The position numbers and the translations under genes were made by a program. This document shows positions 51,694 through 61,191 of a DNA stretch of 64,000 nt, one piece after another; the stretch's first letter is position 1, and each line of letters opens with the position of its first letter. A model generated the notes under the pieces. The model did no database searches and had not been told where the DNA came from. It was given only the letters and a program-made list of their open reading frames with translations. Origin of the DNA: JAWKHR01 sp041394725 (lineage in GTDB: Bacteria > Acidobacteriota > Vicinamibacteria > Vicinamibacterales > SCN-69-37); contig JAWKHR010000018.1 in the NCBI GenBank assembly GCA_041394725.1, positions 57,545 through 121,544 of the forward strand, written 5' to 3'.

Positions 51694-52943
51694 CGCCGGC
51701 CGGGACGGGCGCGGCGACGGCGGGCGGCGGCGACCGGCTGGAGTTCACCGGCTATCTCCTCATTGCCGCCTGCCTCGGCGTGGTCCAGTTCTCGATCTTC
51801 ATCGCGCAGAGCGTGCTGCTCACGCTCGCCGTGCTGGTCTGGATCGTCGTCGCGGTGCGCGACCGGCGCCGGCCGGACGTGCCGGCGTTCTTCCTGCCGC
51901 TGCTCGTCTACGCGGCCCTGACGCTCGTCAGCTCGGCGGTCTCGGTCGATCCGGTCGAGAGCTTCATCGACTCGAAGCAGCTGCTGCTCTGGCTGATGGT
52001 GCCGGTCGTGGCGCGTTTCGCGCGGGGCGACCGGGCGATGCACGTGATCGACGTGATCATCGCGCTCGGCGCCGCCGGCGCGGTGTACGGCATCGTGCAG
52101 TCGCGCCTGCTGGGGTTCGACAACCTGGGCAACCGGCCGGCCGGATCGCTCTCCTCCTACATGACCTATTCGGGCGTGCTGATGCTGGTCACGTGCGCGG
52201 CCGTGGCACGACTCGTGTTCTACCGGCGCGAGTGGATCTGGCCCGCGATCGCGCTGCCCGCGCTCATCGTCGCGCTGGGGTTCACGCTGACGCGCAACGC
52301 GTGGATCGGCACCGCGGTCGCCCTGATGGTGCTGCTCGCGCTGCGGCAGTGGAAACTGGTGCTGATCGTGCCCGTGCTCGGCCTCGCGCTGGTCGCGGTT
52401 GCCCCGGGCTACGTGCGCGCCCGCGTGGCGTCGATGGGCGACCCGAACGACCCGGTCCGCATCGACCGGATCGCCATGCTGGAAGTCGGCCGCGGCATGG
52501 TCGCGGCGCACCCGTTCTTCGGCGTCGGGCCCGAGATGGTGCAGCGCGAGTACGTCAAGTATCGCCCGCCGGTGTACACCAACGAGACCAACCCGCACCT
52601 GCACAACGTGCCGGTGCAGATCGCCGCCGAACGCGGGCTGCCCGCCCTGGCGGCGTGGCTGTGGTTCGTCGTCGCCGCCGGCCTCGACCTGTTGCGGCAG
52701 GCACGACGCGGACCGTACCGGTCGGTCGCGGCGGCGGGCCTGGCCGCGCTCGTGGCGATGCTGGCGGCCGGGCTCTTCGAATACAACTTCGGCGACTCGG
52801 AGTTCCTGATGCTCCTGCTCGGGCTGCTCACGCTGCCGTACGCGGCCGCGCACGGGGCGGGCGTCGTCGCGGACGGCGCCGGCGCGGCCCCGGCGGGGGA
52901 CGCGACGCCAGCGCCCCGGCGGACGGAGCCGGCGGCCGGATGA
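51690..52943 (+). CDS. O-antigen ligase/polymerase-like membrane protein (Wzy_C)
   Basis: This 417-residue polytopic protein has about 11 membrane helices and a large external loop (~240-305). The loop contains GMVAAHPFFGVGPEMVQREY and NETNPHLHNVPVQIAAERGLPALA, the HxxxxxxxxExG-type pattern of WaaL/Wzy_C proteins. It would join O-antigen or a similar glycan to lipid A-core, or polymerise it. The C-terminus has an Ala/Pro-rich cytoplasmic tail. It overlaps the preceding GT9 gene and the following kinase gene by 4 bases each, so all three are coupled. Confidence 0.85.
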   Translation: MTPAGTGAATAGGGDRLEFTGYLLIAACLGVVQFSIFIAQSVLLTLAVLVWIVVAVRDRRRPDVPAFFLPLLVYAALTLVSSAVSVDPVESFIDSKQLLLWLMVPVVARFARGDRAMHVIDVIIALGAAGAVYGIVQSRLLGFDNLGNRPAGSLSSYMTYSGVLMLVTCAAVARLVFYRREWIWPAIALPALIVALGFTLTRNAWIGTAVALMVLLALRQWKLVLIVPVLGLALVAVAPGYVRARVASMGDPNDPVRIDRIAMLEVGRGMVAAHPFFGVGPEMVQREYVKYRPPVYTNETNPHLHNVPVQIAAERGLPALAAWLWFVVAAGLDLLRQARRGPYRSVAAAGLAALVAMLAAGLFEYNFGDSEFLMLLLGLLTLPYAAAHGAGVVADGAGAAPAGDATPAPRRTEPAAG

Positions 52944-53923
52944 GCACCCTGCGCGATCTGGTCGATCGGTTCCGCGGCCTCGACGTCGTCGTCGCCGGCG
53001 ACGTGATGGTCGATCACTTCATCGTCGGGCGGGTCGATCGCATCTCGCCCGAGGCGCCCGTGCCGGTCGTCCGCTTCGACCACGAGGAACGACGGGCGGG
53101 CGGCGCCGCCAACGTCGCCACCAATCTCGCGGCGCTCGGCGCCGACACCCGGCTCGTCGGCGTGACGGGCGACGACGCGGAGGCGCGGGACCTCGCGCCG
53201 CGACTCGCCGCGGCGGGCATCGACGCCAGGCTGGTGGCCGACCCGGCGCGGCCGACGACCCGGAAGGTGCGGATCGTGACGACGCGCAACCAGCAGGTGG
53301 CGCGGGTGGACTACGAAGGCGACGCGGAGATCGCCGGCGACGTGCTCGCCGCCGTCACGGCGCGGATCGCCGACGCCGCGCGAGGCGCGCGGGCGGTGAT
53401 CCTGTCCGACTACCGCAAGGGCGTGATCACGCCCGCCGTGGTGCGCGCGGCGGCGGAGGCGACGCCGGCCGGCGTGCCGCTGCTCGTCGATCCGAAGGTC
53501 CCGCAGGCGGACCGCTACCGGGGCGCGACGCTCATCACGCCGAACCACCACGAAGCCGAGCTGATGACGCAGACCGACATCCGGACGGATGCCGACGCCG
53601 CGCGGGCCGCACGCGCGCTCCACGAGCGGACCGGCGCGAGCATCCTGATCACGCGCGGCGAGCACGGGATGTGGGTGCTGGACGCGTCCGGGCCCTCGCC
53701 GGTCGAGACGCCGCTGGCGGCGACGGCCCGCGAGGTGGCCGACGTGACCGGCGCGGGCGACACCGTGATCGCGGTCCTCGGCCTGGGCCTCGCGGCCGGC
53801 GCGACGCTGGCCGACGCGGCCCGGCTCGCCAACCTGGCCGCCGGGCTCGTCGTCGCCCGGTTCGGGCCGGTCGCGGTGAGCGCGGCCGACCTCGCACGGG
53901 CGATCAGCGACAGCGGTTGCTGA
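52940..53923 (+). CDS. rfaE1: D-glycero-beta-D-manno-heptose-7-phosphate kinase domain (HldE/RfaE1)
   Basis: This 327-residue PfkB-family kinase makes ADP-heptose precursors for LPS. Motifs are DVVVAGDVMVDHFIVGRVDRISPEAPVPVV, the substrate loop RRAGGAANVATNLAALGAD (~46-64) and the ATP/anion hole DVTGAGDTVIAVLGLGLAAG (~268-287). The C-terminal adenylyltransferase domain of bifunctional HldE is absent, so that activity must come from a separate gene. It overlaps the ligase gene (ATGA) at its 5' end and the converging ArnT-like gene by 20 bases at its 3' end. Confidence 0.93.
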   Translation: MSTLRDLVDRFRGLDVVVAGDVMVDHFIVGRVDRISPEAPVPVVRFDHEERRAGGAANVATNLAALGADTRLVGVTGDDAEARDLAPRLAAAGIDARLVADPARPTTRKVRIVTTRNQQVARVDYEGDAEIAGDVLAAVTARIADAARGARAVILSDYRKGVITPAVVRAAAEATPAGVPLLVDPKVPQADRYRGATLITPNHHEAELMTQTDIRTDADAARAARALHERTGASILITRGEHGMWVLDASGPSPVETPLAATAREVADVTGAGDTVIAVLGLGLAAGATLADAARLANLAAGLVVARFGPVAVSAADLARAISDSGC

Positions 53924-55538
53924 CCATCGCGAGCGGCGGCGGCACCGTACCCGCCGCGATCGCCGACAGCTTCTGGTCGAACGGGAAGTAGGTCCGCTCC
54001 GCCTCGAGGCAGAGCCAGGGCAGGCGCGTCGAGAGGTCCGCCAGCTCATCGCCGCCGACGAGCATCCAGGCCTCGCCCGGGGACGTGAGGAAGTCGATGG
54101 CGGCCCGCGGGGCGAGCGCGATCTCCTCGACGGGGTGGTTCGCGTAGTAGACGAGGCTCGGCAGCATCGTCCCGTAGGCGCCGAGCCTGGCGTCCGGCGC
54201 GGCGTGGTCGGTGAAGGCCCGCGCGAGCGGCGCCACCGGCTTGAAGCGTTCGACGTCCGGCAGGGCGCGGGCGACGAAGAGGTAATTGAACACCACGAAC
54301 CCCGCGGCCAGCGCCGGCACCGCGGTGGCCGGCCGGCCGCGGACGAGGCCCACGAGCGCCGCGAGGGCGCCCGCGGCGATGGCGAGCGCCGCCGGAATCG
54401 CCCCGGCCAGCGCGTAGCGTCCGCCACCGACGACCCAGGCGATGCCGCCCGCCGAGGCGAGCGACAGGACGGCGATCAGCACGAGGCCCGACCGCATGGC
54501 ACCGCGATCGGCGCCGAAACGGCTGGCGACGAGCGCGTCCGCGACGAGGGCCGCGACGGCGGGCATCACGGGGAAGATGTAGAGGTCCTGCTTCGTGGCC
54601 GACAGCGTGAACGCGCCCGTGATGACGACGACCCAGAGCCAGAGCAGGCGGCGGATCGAGGCGCGCGCGGGGCGCTCGTCAGGCTGCCGCGGACGCCACG
54701 CGGTGACGAACGGCGCGGCGAAGAGCGGCGCCCACGGGAAGAGGTCGCCGAAGAGGACCGGCACGTAGAAGAAGACCGATCGATCGCCCGGTACCATCGA
54801 CGTGGTGAAGCGGTCGAGGTTCTCGCCGATGAAGAAGCCCCGGATCGGCGCCCATCCGTCGACCTGCCAGAGCGCCACGAACCACGACAGGCCGATCGCG
54901 GCGACGATGAGGGCCCCGGGCACGAGCATCAGGTGCCGGAGGTCGGCCCACCGGCGTTCGAGCGCCAGCCAGGCGACGAGGACGGCGCCCGGCAGGACCA
55001 CCGCGACCGGCCCCTTGGTGAGGAAGCCGAGCCCCATCGCGACGTACATGAGGAGCAGGTACCGCCGCCGGTGTTCCGGATGCCGCAGCGCAAGCGTGAA
55101 GGCCGCCAGCGCGAGCGCCATGAACAGCGACGTGTAGATGTCGATGAAGATGCGCCGCGAGAACATCACCATGCGCGGCGCGGTGGCCATGATGAGCGCG
55201 GCCAGCAGGCCCGTGGACGTCGAGCGCAGCGCGCGGCCGATGAGGAAGGCCGCGAGGATGATGCCGAGCGCGCCCACGGCGATGCCGGCGCGCTCGACGC
55301 CGACCGAGATGCCGAACGCGCGGTAGAGGCCGGCGACGATCCAGTAGCTCAGCACCGGCTTGTTCAGGCGGGGCTGCGCGTTGAAGGTCGGGCGGACCCA
55401 GTCGCCGGTCAGCACCATCTGCCGCGGCGTCTCGACGTAGAACGCCTCGTTCGCGTCCCAGATCGTGTTCGCCCCCAGGTAGATCAGGAAGACGGGCAGG
55501 GCGAGGATCAACAGGAGGGGGACGGGTCTGTTTTCCAC
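53904..55538 (-). CDS. ArnT-like undecaprenyl-phosphate sugar transferase (GT39/PMT family)
   Basis: This ~544-residue GT-C membrane protein has 11-13 helices. The early DxN/E region is IWDANEAFYVETPRQMVLTGDWV (acidic DANE), followed by FNAQPRLNKPVLSYW and RRIFIDIYTSLFMALALAAF. GFLTKGPVAVVLPGAV and SWFVALWQVDGWAPIRGFF follow. Family members transfer aminoarabinose or other sugars from lipid carriers to lipid A or proteins; the donor is unknown. The start is uncertain: GTG at 55538 lies inside a 53 bp inverted repeat, while TTG at 55511 lies outside it. It converges with the HldE-type gene. Confidence 0.86.
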   Translation of the reverse strand: MENRPVPLLLILALPVFLIYLGANTIWDANEAFYVETPRQMVLTGDWVRPTFNAQPRLNKPVLSYWIVAGLYRAFGISVGVERAGIAVGALGIILAAFLIGRALRSTSTGLLAALIMATAPRMVMFSRRIFIDIYTSLFMALALAAFTLALRHPEHRRRYLLLMYVAMGLGFLTKGPVAVVLPGAVLVAWLALERRWADLRHLMLVPGALIVAAIGLSWFVALWQVDGWAPIRGFFIGENLDRFTTSMVPGDRSVFFYVPVLFGDLFPWAPLFAAPFVTAWRPRQPDERPARASIRRLLWLWVVVITGAFTLSATKQDLYIFPVMPAVAALVADALVASRFGADRGAMRSGLVLIAVLSLASAGGIAWVVGGGRYALAGAIPAALAIAAGALAALVGLVRGRPATAVPALAAGFVVFNYLFVARALPDVERFKPVAPLARAFTDHAAPDARLGAYGTMLPSLVYYANHPVEEIALAPRAAIDFLTSPGEAWMLVGGDELADLSTRLPWLCLEAERTYFPFDQKLSAIAAGTVPPPLAMVSNRCR

Positions 55539-55644
55539 GGAAACGGGCGATTCGGGGACAGGTCTCCCCTGGTCGGACGCCCGATTGCCAGGCGGGAGAC
55601 CTGTCCCCGAATCGCCCGTTTCCGTGGAAAACAGACCCGTCCCC

Positions 55645-55646
<2 letters not shown>
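55516..55646. repeat. Perfect 53 bp inverted repeat with 25-base loop
   Basis: Arms 55516-55568 and 55594-55646 are exact reverse complements. They contain GGGGACGGGTCTG, TTTTCCACGGAAAC and GGGGACAGGTC-type blocks. Such blocks resemble REP-like palindromes linked to RAYT/IS200-type transposases (established type; identity inferred). No transposase lies in the window. The left arm covers the GTG start and first codons of the ArnT-like gene, and the right arm supplies part of the purH stop codon. As RNA it would form a very stable hairpin between purH and the next gene. Confidence 0.9.
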
Positions 55647-57267
<1,621 letters not shown>

Positions 57268-57279
57268 GTCGCAAATCGC

Positions 57280-57308
57280 TTGACAACAGGGGTTGACTTG
57301 AATAGGGT
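57280..57308 (+). promoter_or_regulatory. Promoter upstream of cspA
   Basis: TTGACA (57280-57285) and TAGGGT (57303-57308) are 17 bases apart, a strong -35 with a fair -10. The expected start is near 57315, giving a ~140-base cspA leader. Confidence 0.6.
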
Positions 57309-57344
57309 TGAAGGTTGACGTTGAGCGGGCCTGCGTCGAAGTCG

Positions 57345-57369
57345 AGACCGCACGTTGCGGTCTTTTTTT
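57345..57369 (+). terminator. Intrinsic terminator inside the cspA leader
   Basis: An 8 bp perfect stem (AGACCGCA/TGCGGTCT, loop CGT) is followed directly by T7. It lies between the predicted promoter and the cspA ribosome binding site. It would stop transcription after ~50 bases unless bypassed, consistent with attenuation or a short leader RNA. Confidence 0.75.
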
Positions 57370-57452
57370 GTACCCCCGTCGCGCCCGCGGACGACCTCGC
57401 CGGGGGGATCAGCGGTGGCTGTCCACCGCAGTTTCGCAAGGCAGGCAAGTAG

Positions 57453-57659
57453 ATGCGTATCACCGGCAAGGTCAAGTGGTTCAACAACGCGAAGGGCTAC
57501 GGATTCATCGAGCGCGAGGGGGGCAACGACGTGTTCGTGCACTTCTCAGCGATTCAGGGAACCGGGTTCCGGACGCTCGAAGAGGGCCAGCAGGTCGAAT
57601 TCGAGATCGTCGATGGTCCGAAGGGGCCTCAAGCCGGCAACGTGACGAAGCCGAGCTAG
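57453..57659 (+). CDS. cspA: Cold-shock domain protein (CspA family)
   Basis: This 68-residue single-stranded nucleic-acid-binding protein begins MRITGKVKWFNNAKGYGFIE. RNP1-type KGYGFI (~14-19) and RNP2-type VFVHFSAI (~27-34) are intact. It probably acts as RNA chaperone or antiterminator. The leader carries a terminator hairpin (57345-57369), so cold- or self-responsive read-through is plausible. A terminator-like hairpin follows the gene. Confidence 0.97.
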   Translation: MRITGKVKWFNNAKGYGFIEREGGNDVFVHFSAIQGTGFRTLEEGQQVEFEIVDGPKGPQAGNVTKPS

Positions 57660-57672
57660 CGACCAGCCACGG

Positions 57673-57699
57673 GGGACCGGAGCGCCTGGTTCCGGTCCC
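57673..57699 (+). terminator. Hairpin after cspA
   Basis: A 9 bp stem (GGGACCGGA/TCCGGTCCC) with a 9-base loop starts 13 bases after the cspA stop. No clear T-run follows. It also faces the convergent hypothetical gene. Confidence 0.5.
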
Positions 57700-57753
57700 T
57701 CACCTGTCAGCCTCACCTGCCAGCCTCCCCTCCCGCCTCATCTCTCCGCCCCG

Positions 57754-58194
57754 TCATCGAATCAGGAACCACACGAGCGGCAGCCACAGCTCCCGCGCGA
57801 ACGGCACCGGCCGGTCGTCGATGAGCACGTCGGTGTCCGGCCGCGAGCCCACCAGCTCGTAGAGGTCGCGGATCCGTAACGGCCGGTCGCCCGGCAGGAA
57901 CCGCGCGCGATGCCGCCGGCGCCCGTCCACGACGAGCGACTGGTACTCGTCCGACGCGCGGGCCATTTCCACCGCGCGCGCGGCCCCCTCGCCGTCGAAG
58001 TCGACGAAGTCGATCGAGATCGAGAACGGCGTATCGCCGCGGCCGAAGATCGCCGCCCGCAGCTCCGGGTGGATCGCGGCCAGTTCCTCGTCGCTGGGCG
58101 TCTCCGACAGCTCCGCGTACGGCCAGAAACGTTCGAGCGGCCGGTAGACGGGCTGATCGGGCAGCACGCGGTCTGGCGACTTGGTGTCGGACAT
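57754..58194 (-). CDS. Conserved-looking hypothetical protein
   Basis: This 146-residue soluble protein starts MSDTKSPDRVLPDQPVYRPL. It has a charged middle (FSISIDFVDFDGEGAARAVEMARASDEY) and a basic block (GRRRHRARFLPGDRPLRI). The hydrophobic C-terminus ELWLPLVWFLIR could be a tail anchor or buried strand. No family is recognised. It is divergent from selA with ~70 bases between and converges on cspA. Codon use fits the neighbours, so the frame is probably real. Confidence 0.6.
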   Translation of the reverse strand: MSDTKSPDRVLPDQPVYRPLERFWPYAELSETPSDEELAAIHPELRAAIFGRGDTPFSISIDFVDFDGEGAARAVEMARASDEYQSLVVDGRRRHRARFLPGDRPLRIRDLYELVGSRPDTDVLIDDRPVPFARELWLPLVWFLIR

Positions 58195-58264
58195 GGGTCG
58201 CAGGGTCCGAAGGCCCGGAAGCCTCCTGATGCTATCCTTTCGTCCCCGACGCCGCAACGCCCAG

Positions 58265-59723
58265 ATGCCCGACGTCCGACGGATTCCCTCGATCGATCGC
58301 CTTCTCCGCGAGCCCGCGCTCGTCCGCGCCGCCGGCCGGCACGGCCACGACGCCGTGCGCGCCGCGACGCGGGCGGCCGCCGACGCCGTCCGGCGCGAGG
58401 CGCGCGGGCGCCGGCACGTCCTCCGCCCGCGTCCCCGGCACCACCGGCGACAGCGCCGACGCCGACACGCGCGACGCCGGCGCGGGCGCGGGCACGGGCG
58501 CCGACCTGACCGCGATGATCGTCACGCGCGCGGTCGCGGCGCTCGACGCGATGACGGCGCCGTCGCTGCGGCCGGTCGTCAATGCGACCGGCGTCATCCT
58601 CCACACCAACCTGGGCCGCGCGCCGCTCGCCGACGCCGCGCTCGCGCGGATCCGGGAAGTCGCCGCCGGCTACTCCACCCTCGAGTACGACCTCGACGCG
58701 GGCGGACGCGGGCACCGGCGCGTCCACGCCGAGCGCCTCCTTCGCCGGCTGACCGGCGCCGAGGCCGCCCTCGTCGCCAACAACAACGCCGCGGCGACGA
58801 TGCTCGCGCTCGCCGCGCTGGCGGCGGGCCGCGAGGTGATCGTCTCGCGCGGCGAACTGGTCGAGATCGGCGGCGGCTTCCGCGTGCCCGACGTGCTCGC
58901 GCAGTCCGGCGCCGCCCTCCGCGAGGTCGGCACGACCAACCGCACCCGCATCGCCGACTACGCCGCCGCGATCGGCCCGCACACCGGGCTGATCCTGCGC
59001 GTGCACCCGTCGAACTTCCGGGTGACCGGCTTCACCGAGCGCCCGGCGCTCGACGCGCTCGCCGCCCTCGGGCGGCGTTTCGACGTCCCGGTCTTCGAGG
59101 ATCTGGGAAGCGGCTGGCTGGGGCTCGCCGACCTGCCGACGCCGCCCGCGCTCCTCGACGAGCCCTCGGTGTCCGCCAGCCTCGGCGCCGGTCTGTCCCT
59201 GGTCGCCTTCTCCGGCGACAAGCTCCTCGGCGGCCCGCAGGCCGGGATCGTCGTCGGCCACCGCGCGCTCGTCGACCGGATGGCGTCGCACCCGCTGATG
59301 CGCGCGGTCCGGGCGGACAAGCTCACCTACGCGGCGCTCGAGGCCACACTCACGCTCTGGGCCGAAGCCCCCCGCCGGAAGGAGATCCCCGTCGTCGACA
59401 TGCTGACGCTGGGTCCGGACGAACTCGACCGTCGCGCCCGCGCGCTGGCCGGCGACCTCGAAGCTCGCGGCCTCGCCTGCGAGGTGGTGGACGGCGCCTC
59501 GACGATCGGCGGCGGCAGCGCGCCCGAAGCGACGATTCCGAGCCGGCTGGTGGCCATCTCGACCGCGTCGGCCGCGCGGCTGGATGCCGCGCTCCGCGCC
59601 GGCACGCCGGCGATCGTCGCGCGCATCGAGGATGGCCGCCTGCTGCTCGATCTCCGGACGATCCGTCCGGCGGAGCTGCCCGGCCTGCCCGACGCGGTCG
59701 CGCGCGCGGCGCAGGCGCCCTGA
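58265..59723 (+). pseudogene. selA: L-seryl-tRNA(Sec) selenium transferase, N-terminal frameshift
   Basis: SelA converts Ser-tRNA(Sec) to Sec-tRNA(Sec). The N-terminal part (MPDVRRIPSIDRLLREPALV) starts at ATG 58265. The rest lies one base out of frame from about 58420, where one extra G in a GGG run would explain the shift. The catalytic body is intact: LRPVVNATGVILHTNLGRAPL, VANNNAAATMLAL, LVEIGGGFRVPD and the PLP lysine in FSGDKLLGGPQAG (~K310 of the repaired protein). The repaired length of ~485 residues is slightly above the usual size. A downstream ATG at 58515 would give a truncated 402-residue protein. No selB, selD or tRNA-Sec is in the window. Confidence 0.8.
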
Positions 59724-59745
59724 CCCTTCGCGGGGACGGCAGGAC

Positions 59746-61191
59746 TCAGAAGATGGACGAGACGGAGTCGGCGGCGAGCGAGAGCAGCTCGCCGGGCACG
59801 ATCCCCAGGTAGAACACCACGACGAGCGCGATGACCATCCCGGTCAGTGCGACGCCCGGCACGGACGGCCGGTGGCCCGTCGTCCGTTCCTCCGCCATGT
59901 ACATCTGCACGACGATGCGCAGGTAGAAGAAGACGGAGACCACGCTGGTCAGCACGGCGAGCACGGCGAGGGCGATGAGGTTCTCCTGCACCGCGGCGTT
60001 GATGATGTACCACTTCGCGATGAAGCCGACCGTGGGCGGAAAGCCGCCGAGCGAGAGGAGGAACACGGTCAGCAACGCGGCCAGGCCCGGCCGCTCGCGA
60101 CCGAGGCCCGCGAAGTCCCGGATGTCGTCGTGCGGCCGGTCCGGCGTCGAGAGCGCGGCCAGGACGCCGAAGGCGCCGAGGTTCGTCACGGCGTAGGCCA
60201 CCAGGTAGAACAGGATCGCGGCCTTGCCGGCGGCGTTGGCGGCCACGATGCCCACCAGCAGGTACCCCGCGTGCGCGATGCTCGAGTAGGCGAGCATGCG
60301 CTTCACGCTGGACTGCGCGACACCCACCACCGTGCCGAGGATCATCGTCAGGCCCGCGATGGCCGAGAGGATCGGCAGCCAGTGCGGCCGCAGGGGCTCG
60401 AGCGCCGAGAGGAACACGCGCACGAACGCCGCGAACGCCGCCGCCTTCACCGCCGTGGACATGAACCCGGTCACGAGCGTCGGGGCGCCCTGGTAGGCGT
60501 CGGGCGTCCACATGTGGAACGGCACGGCCGCCACCTTGAAGGCGAAGCCCACGAGCAGCAGCACCATCGCGAGGATGATGAGCAGGTTCGGGTCGTTCGC
60601 CGAGGCCGCCACGCGCAGGCCGATCTCGTCGAGCCGCGTCGTGCCCGTCGCGGCGTAGGCCATCGCGATGCCGTAGAGGAAGAACGCGCTCGAGAAGGCG
60701 CCGAGCACGAAGTACTTGAACGCCGCCTCGGCGCCGGCCTCACTGGTGCGCTTGATGCCGGTGAGGACGTACACGCCGAGCGAGAGGATCTCGAGCGCGA
60801 CGAAGATGATGAGCAGGTCGTTGGTCGCGCCCATCATCATCATGCCGGCGATCGAGAACAGCATGAGCGCGTAGTACTCGCCCTCCGGCAGGTGATCCCG
60901 CTGGGCCGGTCCCGACGAAATCAGGATCGTCAGCAGGCCGATGCCGCACAGCATGATGTTGAAGAACAGCGTGTAGTTGTCCACCAGAATCACGCCGAAG
61001 CCGGTCCAGTGGGCGCTGTTCCAGAGGAACGCCGACGCGACGAGCGCGCCGGTGAGGCCGATCACGCCCAGGATCCCCATCGGCATCCGCTCGTGCCGGC
61101 GGCGTACCGCCTCGGCCAGCAGCACCGCGCAGGCCGAGAGCGTGACGATGAGCATCGGGATGATCGCGACGAAGTCCTGCCGGGTGACCAT
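59746..61191 (-). CDS. nuoN: NADH-quinone oxidoreductase subunit N
   Basis: This 481-residue antiporter-like membrane subunit of complex I has about 14 helices. It begins MVTRQDFVAIIPMLIVTLSA. Conserved features are the TM5 glutamate region (LLIIFVALEILSLGVYVLTG), AAFKYFVLGAFSSAFFLYG and the TM7 lysine segment FKVAAVPFHMWTPDAYQGAP. KRMLAYSSIAHAGYLLVG follows. Start overlaps the nuoM stop as TGATG (1 base). It is the last nuo gene, with its stop facing the convergent selA. Confidence 0.96.
   Translation of the reverse strand: MVTRQDFVAIIPMLIVTLSACAVLLAEAVRRRHERMPMGILGVIGLTGALVASAFLWNSAHWTGFGVILVDNYTLFFNIMLCGIGLLTILISSGPAQRDHLPEGEYYALMLFSIAGMMMMGATNDLLIIFVALEILSLGVYVLTGIKRTSEAGAEAAFKYFVLGAFSSAFFLYGIAMAYAATGTTRLDEIGLRVAASANDPNLLIILAMVLLLVGFAFKVAAVPFHMWTPDAYQGAPTLVTGFMSTAVKAAAFAAFVRVFLSALEPLRPHWLPILSAIAGLTMILGTVVGVAQSSVKRMLAYSSIAHAGYLLVGIVAANAAGKAAILFYLVAYAVTNLGAFGVLAALSTPDRPHDDIRDFAGLGRERPGLAALLTVFLLSLGGFPPTVGFIAKWYIINAAVQENLIALAVLAVLTSVVSVFFYLRIVVQMYMAEERTTGHRPSVPGVALTGMVIALVVVFYLGIVPGELLSLAADSVSSIF

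Noticed and set aside
53904..53923. Shared coding of the HldE-type and ArnT-like gene ends
   Set aside because: It is an ordinary 20-base tail-to-tail overlap of convergent genes and needs no special explanation.
58265..58530. Programmed frameshift in selA
   Set aside because: No slippery heptamer with a stimulatory structure was recognised. An extra G in a GGG run explains the shift more simply.
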